From Bacteroidales bacterium H3 (GTDB lineage: Bacteria > Bacteroidota > Bacteroidia > Bacteroidales > Muribaculaceae): 64,000 nt of DNA. Below the pieces are notes generated by a model. The model ran no database searches and was not told the DNA's origin. It saw only the letters and a list, made by a program, of their open reading frames with translations. Position 1 is the first letter of the stretch. Every line of letters begins with the position of its first letter. The stretch covers positions 1 to 64,000 of the forward strand of contig DAAN01000003.1 of the NCBI GenBank assembly GCA_001701135.1. The letters are read 5' to 3'. Of this stretch, positions 42,327 through 52,036 are shown in pieces. The position numbers and the translations under genes are program-made.

Positions 42327-43559
42327 TTAAGGATTTCCGGAACGGTTGCCGTTGCCTTTTACGGGCAGCTCGATGCGGAAGGCCGTGCCTCGGTCGGGTT
42401 CGGACCAGCTCACGTAGATGCGGCCGTGGTGGTAGTCGCGGATGATTCGCCGGGCCAGCGCAAGCCCCAGACCCCAGCCCCTTTTTTTAGTGGTGAAGCC
42501 GGGATTGAACACGGTGGAGTGGTTTTTGCGCGGAATGCCGCGGCCTGTGTCGGTGACGGTGACTGAAGCCCTCGAGGAGTCGGCCGATGTCTCCACGGTG
42601 ATCGATCCGGAACCCTCCATGGCGTCGACAGCGTTTTTTATCAGATTCTCCATGACCCACTCAAACAGGGGGGCGCTCATTTCCACCGGGAGCCGGCAGG
42701 GTGCAAGGCTGACGGTGAGGGAGATGCGCGATGATATGCGGGTCTGCATGTAGTTGACGGCGCGTGCCACCACGTCGTTGAGGTCGACAGGCTCGAGTTT
42801 TGGGCGGGAGCCGATTTTGGAGAAGCGCGAGGCTATCATGGAGAGGCGGTTGACATCTTTCTCCATCTCGCCCACCACCTCGGGATCGGTGCCCGATTCG
42901 CGCAGCAGTTCGGTCCAGGCCATTAGCGACGATATGGGGGTGCCCAGCTGGTGGGCGGTCTCTTTCGAGAGTCCCACCCACACCTTATTCTGCTCGGCTT
43001 TGCGGGTGGAATTGACGGCGAAATAGACTATGGCGATGAACGCCAGCATCACAAGCAGCTGGATATATGGATAATAGCTCAATCGCCGCAGCAGCTTGGA
43101 GTCGTCGTAATAGAGGTGCTGGTTGTTGTCGGGCGCTATGGCTATGTGGATTACACTGGCACGCCGCGCCAGTGTTGACAGCCTATCGCGCAGATATGCC
43201 TCGTTGGTATCGGAAATCAGCCACGGGGCTGTGGAGTCCACTTCCTCGGGGAGGTCGAAATTGCGGTGGAAAAGAATATGCCCCTCATCGTCGGTCAGGA
43301 GCACCGGTATGGTGTGGTTCTGCTCGATGATGCTGAGGAGGAATTCGATGTTGTCGTCAGCCCGGGTGCCTCCGTCGGTGCTGTTGCCCACGTTGGCTAT
43401 CTGCTTGGTGGCGTCGGCCCATATCTGCATGCGCTCGCGTTCCTGTGTGGCGAGGTCGTTGACCAGGGAGTTGGAAACCAACAGAAAGACCACCACCATC
43501 GCAATCGACAGCAGCAGGAAGGTGAGACCTCCGGCACGGCGGATTTCGTAGATATTCAT
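42327..43559 (-). CDS. Orphan sensor histidine kinase
   Basis: 410 residues: a membrane segment at about 11-33, a periplasmic sensor region, a second segment at about 165-182, a dimerisation domain with the phospho-acceptor His 203 in LSKETAHQLGTPISSLMAW, and an ATP-binding domain (NLIKNAVDAM, DTGRGIP, GWGLGLALARRI). The HQLGTP form of the H box belongs to a subgroup that often lacks a HAMP domain, as here. No response regulator is adjacent. The start ATG (43559) overlaps the xseB stop by one base, so translation is coupled to a DNA-repair gene. Confidence 0.9.
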   Translation of the reverse strand: MNIYEIRRAGGLTFLLLSIAMVVVFLLVSNSLVNDLATQERERMQIWADATKQIANVGNSTDGGTRADDNIEFLLSIIEQNHTIPVLLTDDEGHILFHRNFDLPEEVDSTAPWLISDTNEAYLRDRLSTLARRASVIHIAIAPDNNQHLYYDDSKLLRRLSYYPYIQLLVMLAFIAIVYFAVNSTRKAEQNKVWVGLSKETAHQLGTPISSLMAWTELLRESGTDPEVVGEMEKDVNRLSMIASRFSKIGSRPKLEPVDLNDVVARAVNYMQTRISSRISLTVSLAPCRLPVEMSAPLFEWVMENLIKNAVDAMEGSGSITVETSADSSRASVTVTDTGRGIPRKNHSTVFNPGFTTKKRGWGLGLALARRIIRDYHHGRIYVSWSEPDRGTAFRIELPVKGNGNRSGNP

Positions 43560-43762
43560 CAGGAGGCGCTTTCGGCGAGAATTTTGCGGATTTCCTCGTC
43601 GGTGGCAGTGAGGCGGTTGCGGCATTCGGCGATAAGGGCCGATGCGCGTTTTGTCATTTCGGCCAGGCGGTCGATGTCGCATTTGTCGTTTTGCATCGAC
43701 TCGATGATGGTGCGGAGTTCGTCGAACGCCTCGGCGTATGTGAGTTCTGATATCGGTTTCAT
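43559..43762 (-). CDS. xseB: Exodeoxyribonuclease VII small subunit
   Basis: 67 residues, typical for XseB: LTYAEAFDELRTIIESMQNDKCDIDRLAEMTKRASALIAECRNRL. Several small subunits wrap one large subunit to form a nuclease that degrades single-stranded DNA. It follows xseA by 61 bases and overlaps the histidine kinase start. Confidence 0.93.
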   Translation of the reverse strand: MKPISELTYAEAFDELRTIIESMQNDKCDIDRLAEMTKRASALIAECRNRLTATDEEIRKILAESAS

Positions 43763-43823
43763 GGAAGATGAGTCAGTGAATATATGTTGATGCGGTTTTG
43801 CGTTGATGCGATAATGCGGTGAT

Positions 43824-45125
43824 TCAGCGGGCGGTTGCGGCTACGGTGCCTCCGGCAAGTGTGATTTCGAGTTCGGCGCCGGGGGGAACCTGGTCGGGCG
43901 AGCTGACGGCATGGCCGTCGACGCGGGTTATCGAGTAGCCGCGGGCAAGAGTTGCGGCGGGAGAGAGCAGGGCTATCATCTCGGCGAGCGACTGCAGGCG
44001 GTCGAGGCGCCGGCGGATGAGGTCGGCGGTGGCCGAGGTCAGGCGGGCCTGCATCATGTCGAGTTGCGATCGGGCGGGGGTGATGCGTGTGGCCGACATA
44101 TTGGTCAGTGCGGCTGCGGCAGCTGTCAGCGCGCGGTCGCTGCGGGCGAGCAGACCGAGGGCGGCGTCGGGCAGTCGGGTTTCCAGGCGGGTGAGCATTT
44201 CCTTGTCGGCGGCCATGCGGTCGGTGGCGAGCTGGCACACCATGGCGCTTTTGTCGTTGAGAAATTGCAGCAGTTTCTTGCCCCGGTCAAGGAAAAAATC
44301 TGCCACGGCGGTGGGAGTTTTCAAGGGTGCTTTGGCCACGAAGTCGAGCACGGTGGTGTCGCGGGTGTGCCCTATGCCGATGGCTACCGGCAGGGGAAAC
44401 TGCGCTATGGCGGCGGCAAGATCGTAATTCTCGAAGGCGTGGAGATCGCTGGTGGCGCCCCCTCCGCGGATAATTGCTACGGCATCCCACCGGTCGGCCT
44501 GGTCGCTGATTTCGCCGAGGGCGGCGATGATGCTGGCGGGCGCGCTGTTGCCCTGCATGGCGGCGGGGAAGAGTTTCACCGCGAAGCGCAGCCTGGCGTC
44601 GTTGTCGATGAGCTGATGCATAAAATCGCCGAATCCGGCGGCCGATTGCGCGGAAATGATGGCGATGCGCTGCACCGGGATGGGCCACGATAGGCTGCGG
44701 TTCATCTCTATCACACCTTCGCGCGTGAGCCGCTCCACGATTTCGCGGCGTCGGCGCAGCAGGTCGCCCATGGTGTAGGCGGGGTCGATGTCGCTGACAA
44801 TCAGCCGGAAGCCGTAGTCGTTGAACTGTGCCGACACCTTGAGCATTACTTTCAGGTCGTTGGCGAGGCGCTGACCGGTGCCGTCAAAGAATTTGCGCTG
44901 CAGCAGCGGCCACACGTTAGACCAGCAGACGGCCTCCATGGCGGTGAGCTGTCGGGTTCCTGTCTCATCCTTCTGCACAAGACGCATGAAACAATAGCCC
45001 TGCGGCTTGGGGTTGAGGTTCTGGATTTCGGCAGTCACCCACACATTCTGGGTGCCGCTGTCGGCTGCGATGGCAGCGCCGATGCGGCAGGCGAGTTCCT
45101 GAAGTGTGATTCGGGTCTTTTCCAT
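43824..45125 (-). CDS. xseA: Exodeoxyribonuclease VII large subunit
   Basis: 433 residues. An N-terminal OB fold (NVWVTAEIQNLNPKPQGYCFMRLV) is followed by the catalytic domain with RIAIISAQSAAGFGDFMHQL, IIRGGGATSDLHAFENYDLAAAI, VAIGIGHTRDTTVLDFVA and TPTAVADFFLD. A long helical region then precedes the end LARGYSITRVDGHAV. The GGG-x-D and GHxxD motifs are intact. It follows the DUF3256 gene by nine bases. Confidence 0.95.
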   Translation of the reverse strand: MEKTRITLQELACRIGAAIAADSGTQNVWVTAEIQNLNPKPQGYCFMRLVQKDETGTRQLTAMEAVCWSNVWPLLQRKFFDGTGQRLANDLKVMLKVSAQFNDYGFRLIVSDIDPAYTMGDLLRRRREIVERLTREGVIEMNRSLSWPIPVQRIAIISAQSAAGFGDFMHQLIDNDARLRFAVKLFPAAMQGNSAPASIIAALGEISDQADRWDAVAIIRGGGATSDLHAFENYDLAAAIAQFPLPVAIGIGHTRDTTVLDFVAKAPLKTPTAVADFFLDRGKKLLQFLNDKSAMVCQLATDRMAADKEMLTRLETRLPDAALGLLARSDRALTAAAAALTNMSATRITPARSQLDMMQARLTSATADLIRRRLDRLQSLAEMIALLSPAATLARGYSITRVDGHAVSSPDQVPPGAELEITLAGGTVAATAR

Positions 45126-45134
45126 TTCTTGAAA

Positions 45135-45830
45135 TCAGCGGGCCGGGACGAAGCGGCGACCGTCCCAACGATATGAGATGCTCTCTCTTAGCGATTTCTC
45201 AGCCGTGGAGAGCGACTCTTTCGGGAGAAAAGTAGCGGGATGCGTGGCAAAAGTGAGTGTATGGGTCTCGGGGGTGTAGGTGGCGTCGGCTATGACAAAG
45301 GGCACGGCATTCTGCACCTCCGGGGTCTGTTTTTTCGCTTCGGGGAGCATCCAGTCATCAAGCATCGGCACTTCGAAAATGCCTTTCAGCTCGTTCCAGC
45401 CGGTGTCGAAGAAGCGCACCGACGAGTCGGGCGCGGGTGTCCTGACGGTGCGCACCACCATAATCACCGGGTCGGGTTGCCGGCCCGTGCCGGGAAGCAG
45501 CGCCAGGGTGTACTCCGACACTTTCGAGGTGGCGAACACAATGCGGTCGCTGTCCTCCAGAATGACGCGGCACTCGCCGCCGACAAGATTTTTCGACGGC
45601 GTCACCGATCCGGCGCGGAAATAGTCCACCATGTCGAGTCGCGTGATGGAGTCGACCGTGGGAAACAGTTCGCGGGGAGCTGCCGCCAGCGCTTCGGCCG
45701 CCGTCAGCCTGTGGGCTTTGGCGTCGCCGTCGGGGCGCTGCGGCGTCTGAGCGGTCGCCATCATCGAGACCGCCACGCACAGGATCGCTGCCACGGGGAG
45801 CATCCGCCGCAATGATTTATAGATTCTCAT
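45135..45830 (-). CDS. DUF3256 family exported protein
   Basis: 231 residues with a signal peptide cleaved near residue 27. The body matches the Bacteroidales DUF3256 family: LFPTVDSITRLDMVDYFRAGS, NLVGGECRVILEDSDRIVFATSKVSEYTLALLP. Function is unknown; the protein is periplasmic by its signal. In other Bacteroidales it is likewise next to xseA. The promoter's -7 box is only six bases before the ATG, so the transcript may be almost leaderless. Confidence 0.8.
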   Translation of the reverse strand: MRIYKSLRRMLPVAAILCVAVSMMATAQTPQRPDGDAKAHRLTAAEALAAAPRELFPTVDSITRLDMVDYFRAGSVTPSKNLVGGECRVILEDSDRIVFATSKVSEYTLALLPGTGRQPDPVIMVVRTVRTPAPDSSVRFFDTGWNELKGIFEVPMLDDWMLPEAKKQTPEVQNAVPFVIADATYTPETHTLTFATHPATFLPKESLSTAEKSLRESISYRWDGRRFVPAR

Positions 45831-45835
45831 ATCTG

Positions 45836-45866
45836 CAAAGTTAATAATTTTTTCTCACACATCAAT
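45836..45866 (-). promoter_or_regulatory. Promoter directly before the DUF3256-xseA-xseB-kinase unit
   Basis: Minus strand ATTG (45866-45863), 19 nt, TAACTTTG (45843-45836). The ATG follows at 45830, so the predicted transcription start coincides with the start codon. Confidence 0.6.
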
Positions 45867-45904
45867 CAATTCTATTTTCTCTCATTTTTATCAATTTTCT
45901 TTTA

Positions 45905-46090
45905 TTAAGTAACTGTTCAAAATTATTTTATATTAACCGGTCAAGTTATTTCAATGTTTCTTCGGAAAAAATTTTGAATATTTTTCTCTCTTCATCAGTC
46001 GTGTAGCTCGCTACACTCCTTCTTCATCGAGTAAAATCTTCTAAAAATTTTCCTCGAATAAACATTAAAAGAATTTCGACCAGTTACTTA
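45905..46090. repeat. Long imperfect palindromic element with hairpin core
   Basis: A 186-base AT-rich element. The ends are TAAGTAACTG and, in reverse, CAGTTACTTA. The centre is a perfect hairpin GTGTAGC-TC-GCTACAC (46001-46016). Between them the arms match imperfectly; both contain an AATGTTT-ATTCG-like block and a CTTCATC-like block. The left arm is longer and holds an extra ACCGGTC segment, as if one unit were inserted in another. A deleted relative is at 42102. No transposase is present, so it resembles a MITE or a palindromic intergenic repeat. Confidence 0.75.
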
Positions 46091-46116
46091 CACATCGGTC
46101 AATAATATAAACAAAC

Positions 46117-46159
46117 AACTTCCCGGAGTTGCTTCGTGTGAAAGCGGCTCCGGGAAGTT
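46117..46159 (-). terminator. Terminator of the anchor-protein gene
   Basis: A perfect 12-bp stem (AACTTCCCGGAG/CTCCGGGAAGTT) with a 19-base loop, 21 bases after the stop at 46181. T-rich sequence follows on the minus strand. Confidence 0.8.
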
Positions 46160-46180
46160 TTATAGCTTGGAGTTGGGATG

Positions 46181-49100
46181 TCAGCGGATCACGGTCTTCT
46201 GGCCGTTGATGATGTAGATGCCGGGAGCGTCGGCGCGGTCGAGACGTATGCCCTGAAGGTTGTAGATGCGGGTTTCGCCGGGGATGACGGCGTCGGCCTC
46301 AACGCCTTCGATGCCGGCCTCGGTGTCAATGGCGAGGTTGTCGATGGCGGCGAAGGAATCGGCGGTGGCAAGGTCGGCCACGATGCCGAGCATGGCGCGT
46401 TTGCTGCGTGCCAGAGGCGACAGAGCGATGTGGTGCTCTTTCCATCCGTTGGAGCCGTCGTTTATGGCGATGGGTGTGCCGAGAGCCTTATAGTTGCATG
46501 CGTCGGTGGTGAATTCAACCGAAACTGTGGTGGCGGGATCCTCCGAAGTGGAGTGGAACACCCAAAGGTGCAGATAATAGCTGTCGGCGCCCGAGAAATC
46601 GAGAGCGGGTGTCACCAGACGCCCTTTGCTCGAGGATGCGCCGGCGATGCACATGGCCAGACCGTTGTCATTGTCCTGGGCGGCCAGGGTGCCGGTGGAG
46701 TTCGACATGATCCACTGGGCTTTGCCGGCGAGGTTGGTGATCGACCATGTGGTGTGCTTGGTGGCACCCTTGGCAAACGACTCCTTGGCCACGCAGGGGT
46801 AGGATGGACCGACGTTGAAGTAGACGGGCTGTGCCTTGCTCTTTCCGCCGGAGGTTACGGCTATCACATTGCGCTGCGCGAGTGTCTGCTCGGTGGCGGT
46901 GACGGTGACTTCATGCCTGCACTCCGTGAGACCGGTAGTCATTTCTATCATTGAGCCGAACATGGGCTGCGCGATATTGTAGGTGACGTCGGAGGGATTG
47001 ATGGGGTGGCCATATTCGCCGGTCTCCTCGACGCCGTCCCAGAGGAGGGTGACCTTGGCGTTGTTTTCGGGATCCCATATGTAGCGCAGGCCGGTGACAG
47101 GTTTGGGAATGTCGACACCGCCGAAGCCGCTGATTTCGGCATCGTAGCCGCGACCGGCTTCGTTGTAGCAGACAACAGAGAATTTATGCAGACCCTGAGG
47201 CACATCGACGGGGAAGCTGAAATCCTGTGCGGGAGCGACATGGTCGATTGTCTTGACGAGAGTCTTGCCGCGGTAAATCTCGATTTTGCTGATGGCTGTG
47301 AGAGTGGCGCCGTTGATGGCTTTTAAGGGAGCGGTGAACGACAGTGTGCCTTTCAGCGCGTCGGCAGGGTCGGCAGTGATTACAAGATTGTCGGCAGCCG
47401 CGGGAGCGGCGGTGGAGACGTAGGCTGTAACCTCGATGTTGTCAACGGTGAGGTCGGCGAACATGCCGTTGGAGGCGTGCTGGATGCCCATGCGGTAGAT
47501 GCCGTCGGCATCCACCCGCACGATGCTCTCGAATGTGGAGGCTTTACCGGATGTAACGGTGAAGTAGTCGAGCAGTTTCATGCCTTCGGCGGTGGGCTTG
47601 GTGCCGATGCCGGTGTTGAACGACTCGGTGTAATATTCATTGACGCTGTTGGCCTTGAAGCTGAGTTTGTAGATCCACTTGTCGGAGAGACGCAGGGGAG
47701 GTGTGAACATCCAGTCGTTGGCAGTCTCGGCGTCGCCCTTGACATCGACCATGGCGCCGTTTTTTCATTTCCAGAAATATCCGTCGCCGTTAACATCGTC
47801 AAAGGCATAAAGGTCGAGCGGAGCGTCGGTGTCGAATGTCTCTTTGTAGGGGATGTCGAAGGCAGTGCCGTAGAGGATGCGGTTAGACTCGGCGGTGACG
47901 CCGGGGCGCGAGGTGTTGGTGGTCACCTGATAGAAGTAGTTGCCCATGCGGTCGGGAATCATGTCGGTGAGGGTGGTGAGGGTGACTCCCTCGGCCACTT
48001 TCACATTGTCGGGCTGACGGGTGACGGTGTAGGTGAGGGCTGAACGGTCGTACCATCCGCCCTCGGCACCCTTTGAGGGGGCGTCCCATCGGAGCGATGC
48101 GTTGCGTCCGTCGAGGCTGAATGCGAGATTTTCCACTGCGCCGGGTGCGTCGGCACCGGCATAGAAGGGTTTGCGGGCGCGATCGCTGTAGCCGCGGGCG
48201 TTGGAGAGGAGCACTTCAACTTTGTGTGCGCCTTCGGTGAATGCGCGGGAGAAGGTGTATTTCGCACCGGGAGCCACAGTCTGCGGCGCGTCGGTAGCCT
48301 CAACGTGGTCGATATAGAGGTTTACGAAGAGGTCGCCGCTATCGGCGGCCGAGCCGTCGGCGCACTTCGAGGGAGCTGTGAACGAGATGGTGCCGTTGAG
48401 GTCGGTGGATGTGGGGAAAGTGACATCTAGGTCTTCGATAGGTGCGGGCACGCCGCCCATAGGTTTGTGGGCGCTGTAGAGACCTGTTATTTCCACTGTG
48501 GCGCTGGCATAGTCGCTCACGAGAGTGGCCTTGCCGGTGGTGAGATTCACCTCATAGAGTCCCGAGCTGAGATCCTTGCCCATGTAGGCCCAGTACATTT
48601 TGCCTGTAGCCTGGTCGATTGTGGCACTCTGATAATACTGGGGCTGCAGACCGGTGTTGCCGATTGCTTTAGTGGTGCCTTTGTTGAGGTCGATGTTGTA
48701 GAGCACACCGTTGTCGCCGATGGCAAAGAGACGGCCGTCGGCATCGAACGCCATGGTCAGATAGATGATGTCGCCCTCGACCGATGTCACCTGGGTGGGA
48801 ACACCGGTTACGGGATCGACACGGCTGAATGCGATCTTCTGGCCGTCGGCGGTCATGAACTCACCGTAGAGGGTGGCATTCTTGTAGTTGTAGGCCAGAC
48901 CGAGGGCGTAGTAAGAGTATACGCTCGTGGTGTTGCTGGTGTTGAAGCTCTTGGAGGTTACGGTTTTGCCGGTGTCGCCGTCGTAGGCATAATAAGATAT
49001 GACGATGGCGCCGCCGTAGTTTATCACATAATATCCGCAGAGCAGGCCGTCGGCCCATGCTCCCGATGAGATGTTGCGTGTCGACCACTCTTTGTTGAAT

Positions 49101-49402
49101 GTGAGATCGGCAGCTGCGGGGAAGGAGTAGATGCCGTAGTTCGATACATTCTTGTTCCAGGTGGAGTTGTGCGACAGGAAACCGTGGAGCACCGGGGCAG
49201 TGGCCGACGCGGTGGCGGTGACGCGGTGCAGCGGAGCCGAAATGAATCCGTCGGCGACTGCGGTTGCAGGCGCGGCGGCCGACATCTCGGGCAGCGGAGC
49301 GGCAAGAGCCTGCGCTTTGGCAAACAGAGAGGAATCGTCCTTGGCCATGCAGCTGAGCGATACCAGCATTATGGCGGCGATAAACGAGTAAAGTTTTCTC
49401 AT
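46181..49402 (-). pseudogene. Large secreted Fn3/choice-of-anchor protein interrupted by one in-frame TGA
   Basis: Two open stretches, 49402-47765 (545 residues) and 47752-46181 (523 residues), lie in the same frame and are separated only by a TGA at 47767-47765. Together they form one protein of about 1,073 residues. It has a signal peptide, a propeller-like part (FDADGRLFAIGDNGVLYNIDLN), fibronectin-III-like repeats, a choice-of-anchor J domain broken by the stop (DDVNGDGYFWK, stop, KNGAMVDV), more Fn3, a second jelly-roll domain, and the C-terminal module GETRIYNLQGIRLDR...GIYIING. A Trp (TGG) would fit at the stop. Either a recent nonsense mutation or a base error explains this. Confidence 0.85.
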
Positions 49403-49476
49403 AAATTGCAGGTTAAAGAAATCAGAATATGGTTACGTTTATATTTGCTTATTCCGGGTATATTGCTTATTCCGGA

Positions 49477-49508
49477 CAAAGTTACGTATAATTTCTTGTT
49501 TCCGCAAC
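49477..49508 (-). promoter_or_regulatory. Promoter of the anchor-protein gene
   Basis: Minus strand GTTG (49508-49505), 20 nt, TAACTTTG (49484-49477). In the leader, CCGGAATAAGCA occurs twice (about 49475-49464 and 49456-49445), a 19-base direct repeat. Confidence 0.65.
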
Positions 49509-49512
49509 GGTG

Positions 49513-51990
49513 TCAGTCTGCCGGGGCGTTTTTAGCCACTTCGAGCTGAATGCCGAGAATGCCTGCCGACGCGTCTTGCCGGGGTGTGATGTTGATGCGC
49601 AGTGCCTCGGGCATAATGTCGCGGCCGGGATGGATCATGTTGTATTGGTCTTTCAGCATGCGGTATTCGTCGGTCACATAGACGGGGAATTCGTGCCAGG
49701 CACCATCCTGCAGGTATTCCACCTTCCATGCCTCGGGCATCCGCACGTCGCCGCCGTCGTCATACCAGTATACCGCGAGGCTCTCCAGGCCGACGGGATG
49801 TGTCAGCTTAAGCTCTATCGATTGTTTTTCTCCCTTTCTGGGCCAGCTGGTCCAGCGGAGCATGGATGTGTCGTGTGAACTTGAGGGGAATTTGTTGGTG
49901 ATGATGGGATTCACGTCGTCGATGTCGCAGGTGTAGGTGGCTGTGATATCGGCAATGTAGTCGGGCATCGACGGCATCGCGGCATGAGCCACCTCGTCGG
50001 TTGCGGCCAGCCACACAATCATGGCGCCGTCGGTGCGGTTGTTCCATGCATAATATGGCACAAGTGTAAGTTTCGTGTCGCCGTGGTTCTGGATCGAGTG
50101 GGCGCTGACAGTTATGAAGTCAATATCCTTCATTAGACCCTCGCCTTTTCTGATGACGGCGTTCTCCTCTGTCGGAGAAATCACGTAGCTTGCGGGTGCT
50201 GAGGCGTTGTCGACAGCTTCGGCACAATAGACCAGCGGGCCGCGGGTGATGCAGAGCCGCCCCCGGTCAGCCTCGACGTTGTCGATGGCCTTGCTGTACA
50301 TCACGCCCATGGGCAGATGCAGCTCCACACGGTCGCCTTTTTCCCATTTACGGTCAATCACGGCAAAACCTTTGTCGACTTTCACTTTCGCCGGTTTGCC
50401 GTTGACGGTCAGAGACCATGTGCCGGGCTGACGGTTGACGTAGCTGTAGAGTTTTCCGGGTACAAACCGATCGCCTGCCCAGGTGGGGATGCGCAGGTGC
50501 AGGGCGAATTTCTGTGAAGCTTTTTCCGGCGAGACCGTCAGGCTAACAGTCTCGTCAAAGGGGTAGCCGGTTTCCTGCCTGATACCTACGTTCCCGCGCC
50601 CGAGAGGGATGGTGGCAGAGGTGCCGCCGTAGAAAGTGCAGTAGATGTCGTCATCGGTGTGGGCATACATCATGCCCGGTATCTGCGGTATGAGACGTGC
50701 CAGATTCGACGGACAGCAGGCTGTGCCGAACCATGGCGCCCGCCCTTTGAGGCCTTGGTTGAAAGCTCTCCGCCCGTTGGCTTCAAGTGGGTTTACATAG
50801 AAAAATCTGTTGCCTTCGAGGTTTACGCCGGCCAGCACGTTGTTGTAGAGTGCGACCTCGGCCACGTCGATATACTTTCCATCCTTTTCGGCCATGAACA
50901 TGCGGTAGTTGAACAGCACGTTGCCGACTGCGGCGCAGGTTTCGTCATAGGCTCCCATATTGGGCAATTCATATTCCGGTCCGAAACCTTCGATGCCATG
51001 AATGGCGCCCAGTCCGCCGGTGATGTGCATGCGGGTGTCGACGATGTTGCCCCAGATGCTGTCGAGAGCCGGTCGGAGCGATGTGTCGCCCGTCTGGGCC
51101 ATCACGTCGGCCATGCCCGAGTAAAGGTAGGCGGCGCGCACGGCATGCCCCACAGCCTTGCGCTGATCTCTTACGGGCTGATGCTGCTGCGCGTAGGAGG
51201 GGGCCAGCACGCCCTCTCCCTCGGGCTTGAATGTGATGCCGCGGATGTCGATGAACCGTTTGGCCATATTGAGGTAGAGCGTGTCGCCGGTGGCTTGATA
51301 CAGTTTCACCAGTGCCAGTTCGATTCCCTCGTGGCCGGGAGCCTGCATCACAGGCTTCCCGCCGTTGTAGGCGGGGTCACCCTCGAAGAACACGTGATTG
51401 ATATGGCGTGCGCTCTTTTCTGCAATTCTGAGCCATTTGTCTTTGCCGGTTGCACGGTAGTAGGCCACCGCACCCTCATACATGTGCCCCATGTTGTAGA
51501 GTTCGTGGCTGTGCACCACCCATGAATATGGCCGGTCGCCCATGCCTCCTCCTCCCCAGTGCTCATGCTGTGCCGACACTCCTGTAGTGTGCGCTTCGTA
51601 GAGGTATCCGTCGGGCTTCTGGGCGGCGCCGATGAGGTCGATGATACTGTCCATGGTGTGTTCCAGGGCGGGGTCTTTCTCAAGCGTGAGCAGGTAGGCG
51701 GCTCCCTCCATCACCTTGTAGAGGTCGGAGGCCTCGAAGCGGTGGGGGAAGGGGAGTTCGCTCTTGTCGCCTTTGAGATACTGACCGGTCTTGCGCAGAT
51801 TGTCCATGGCCGGACGCACCTTGTCGAGAGCGAAGGGCACAAGGGTCTCTTTCTGAATGATCAGTCTCGGACGCCAGAAATTGTCTTCAAGCGTCACCTG
51901 TTCGAACGGTATTGCCTTAAGCAAATCATCCGCCACCATGCTGAATGGCATCAGCATGATGGCGGAGACAAGGAGGGAATGGAATCTCAT
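49513..51990 (-). CDS. GH127 beta-L-arabinofuranosidase
   Basis: 825 residues with a signal peptide and the DUF1680/GH127 domain. By comparison with Bifidobacterium HypBA1, the zinc and catalytic residues are Glu 350 and Cys 352 (AYDETCAAVGN) and Cys 425-Cys 426 (GTACCPSNLAR), Cys 425 being the likely nucleophile. Other blocks are LPHRFEASDLYKVMEG (as PFPHRFEASD), GHAVRAAYLYSGMADV and ITGGLGAIHG. A C-terminal jelly-roll module (about 690-820) may bind carbohydrate. The enzyme releases beta-L-arabinofuranose from plant arabinans or hydroxyproline-linked arabinosides. It sits between two beta-helix proteins and the anchor protein. Confidence 0.9.
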   Translation of the reverse strand: MRFHSLLVSAIMLMPFSMVADDLLKAIPFEQVTLEDNFWRPRLIIQKETLVPFALDKVRPAMDNLRKTGQYLKGDKSELPFPHRFEASDLYKVMEGAAYLLTLEKDPALEHTMDSIIDLIGAAQKPDGYLYEAHTTGVSAQHEHWGGGGMGDRPYSWVVHSHELYNMGHMYEGAVAYYRATGKDKWLRIAEKSARHINHVFFEGDPAYNGGKPVMQAPGHEGIELALVKLYQATGDTLYLNMAKRFIDIRGITFKPEGEGVLAPSYAQQHQPVRDQRKAVGHAVRAAYLYSGMADVMAQTGDTSLRPALDSIWGNIVDTRMHITGGLGAIHGIEGFGPEYELPNMGAYDETCAAVGNVLFNYRMFMAEKDGKYIDVAEVALYNNVLAGVNLEGNRFFYVNPLEANGRRAFNQGLKGRAPWFGTACCPSNLARLIPQIPGMMYAHTDDDIYCTFYGGTSATIPLGRGNVGIRQETGYPFDETVSLTVSPEKASQKFALHLRIPTWAGDRFVPGKLYSYVNRQPGTWSLTVNGKPAKVKVDKGFAVIDRKWEKGDRVELHLPMGVMYSKAIDNVEADRGRLCITRGPLVYCAEAVDNASAPASYVISPTEENAVIRKGEGLMKDIDFITVSAHSIQNHGDTKLTLVPYYAWNNRTDGAMIVWLAATDEVAHAAMPSMPDYIADITATYTCDIDDVNPIITNKFPSSSHDTSMLRWTSWPRKGEKQSIELKLTHPVGLESLAVYWYDDGGDVRMPEAWKVEYLQDGAWHEFPVYVTDEYRMLKDQYNMIHPGRDIMPEALRINITPRQDASAGILGIQLEVAKNAPAD

Positions 51991-52036
51991 AAGTCTATGA
52001 CTTCCTGAACTATGAGTTGGTTTGACGGGATTGACG

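Noticed and set aside
47765..47767. TGA as selenocysteine or programmed readthrough
   Set aside because: No cysteine-like context, no SECIS-type hairpin seen downstream, and TGA ends other genes here normally. Loss of a Trp codon is simpler.
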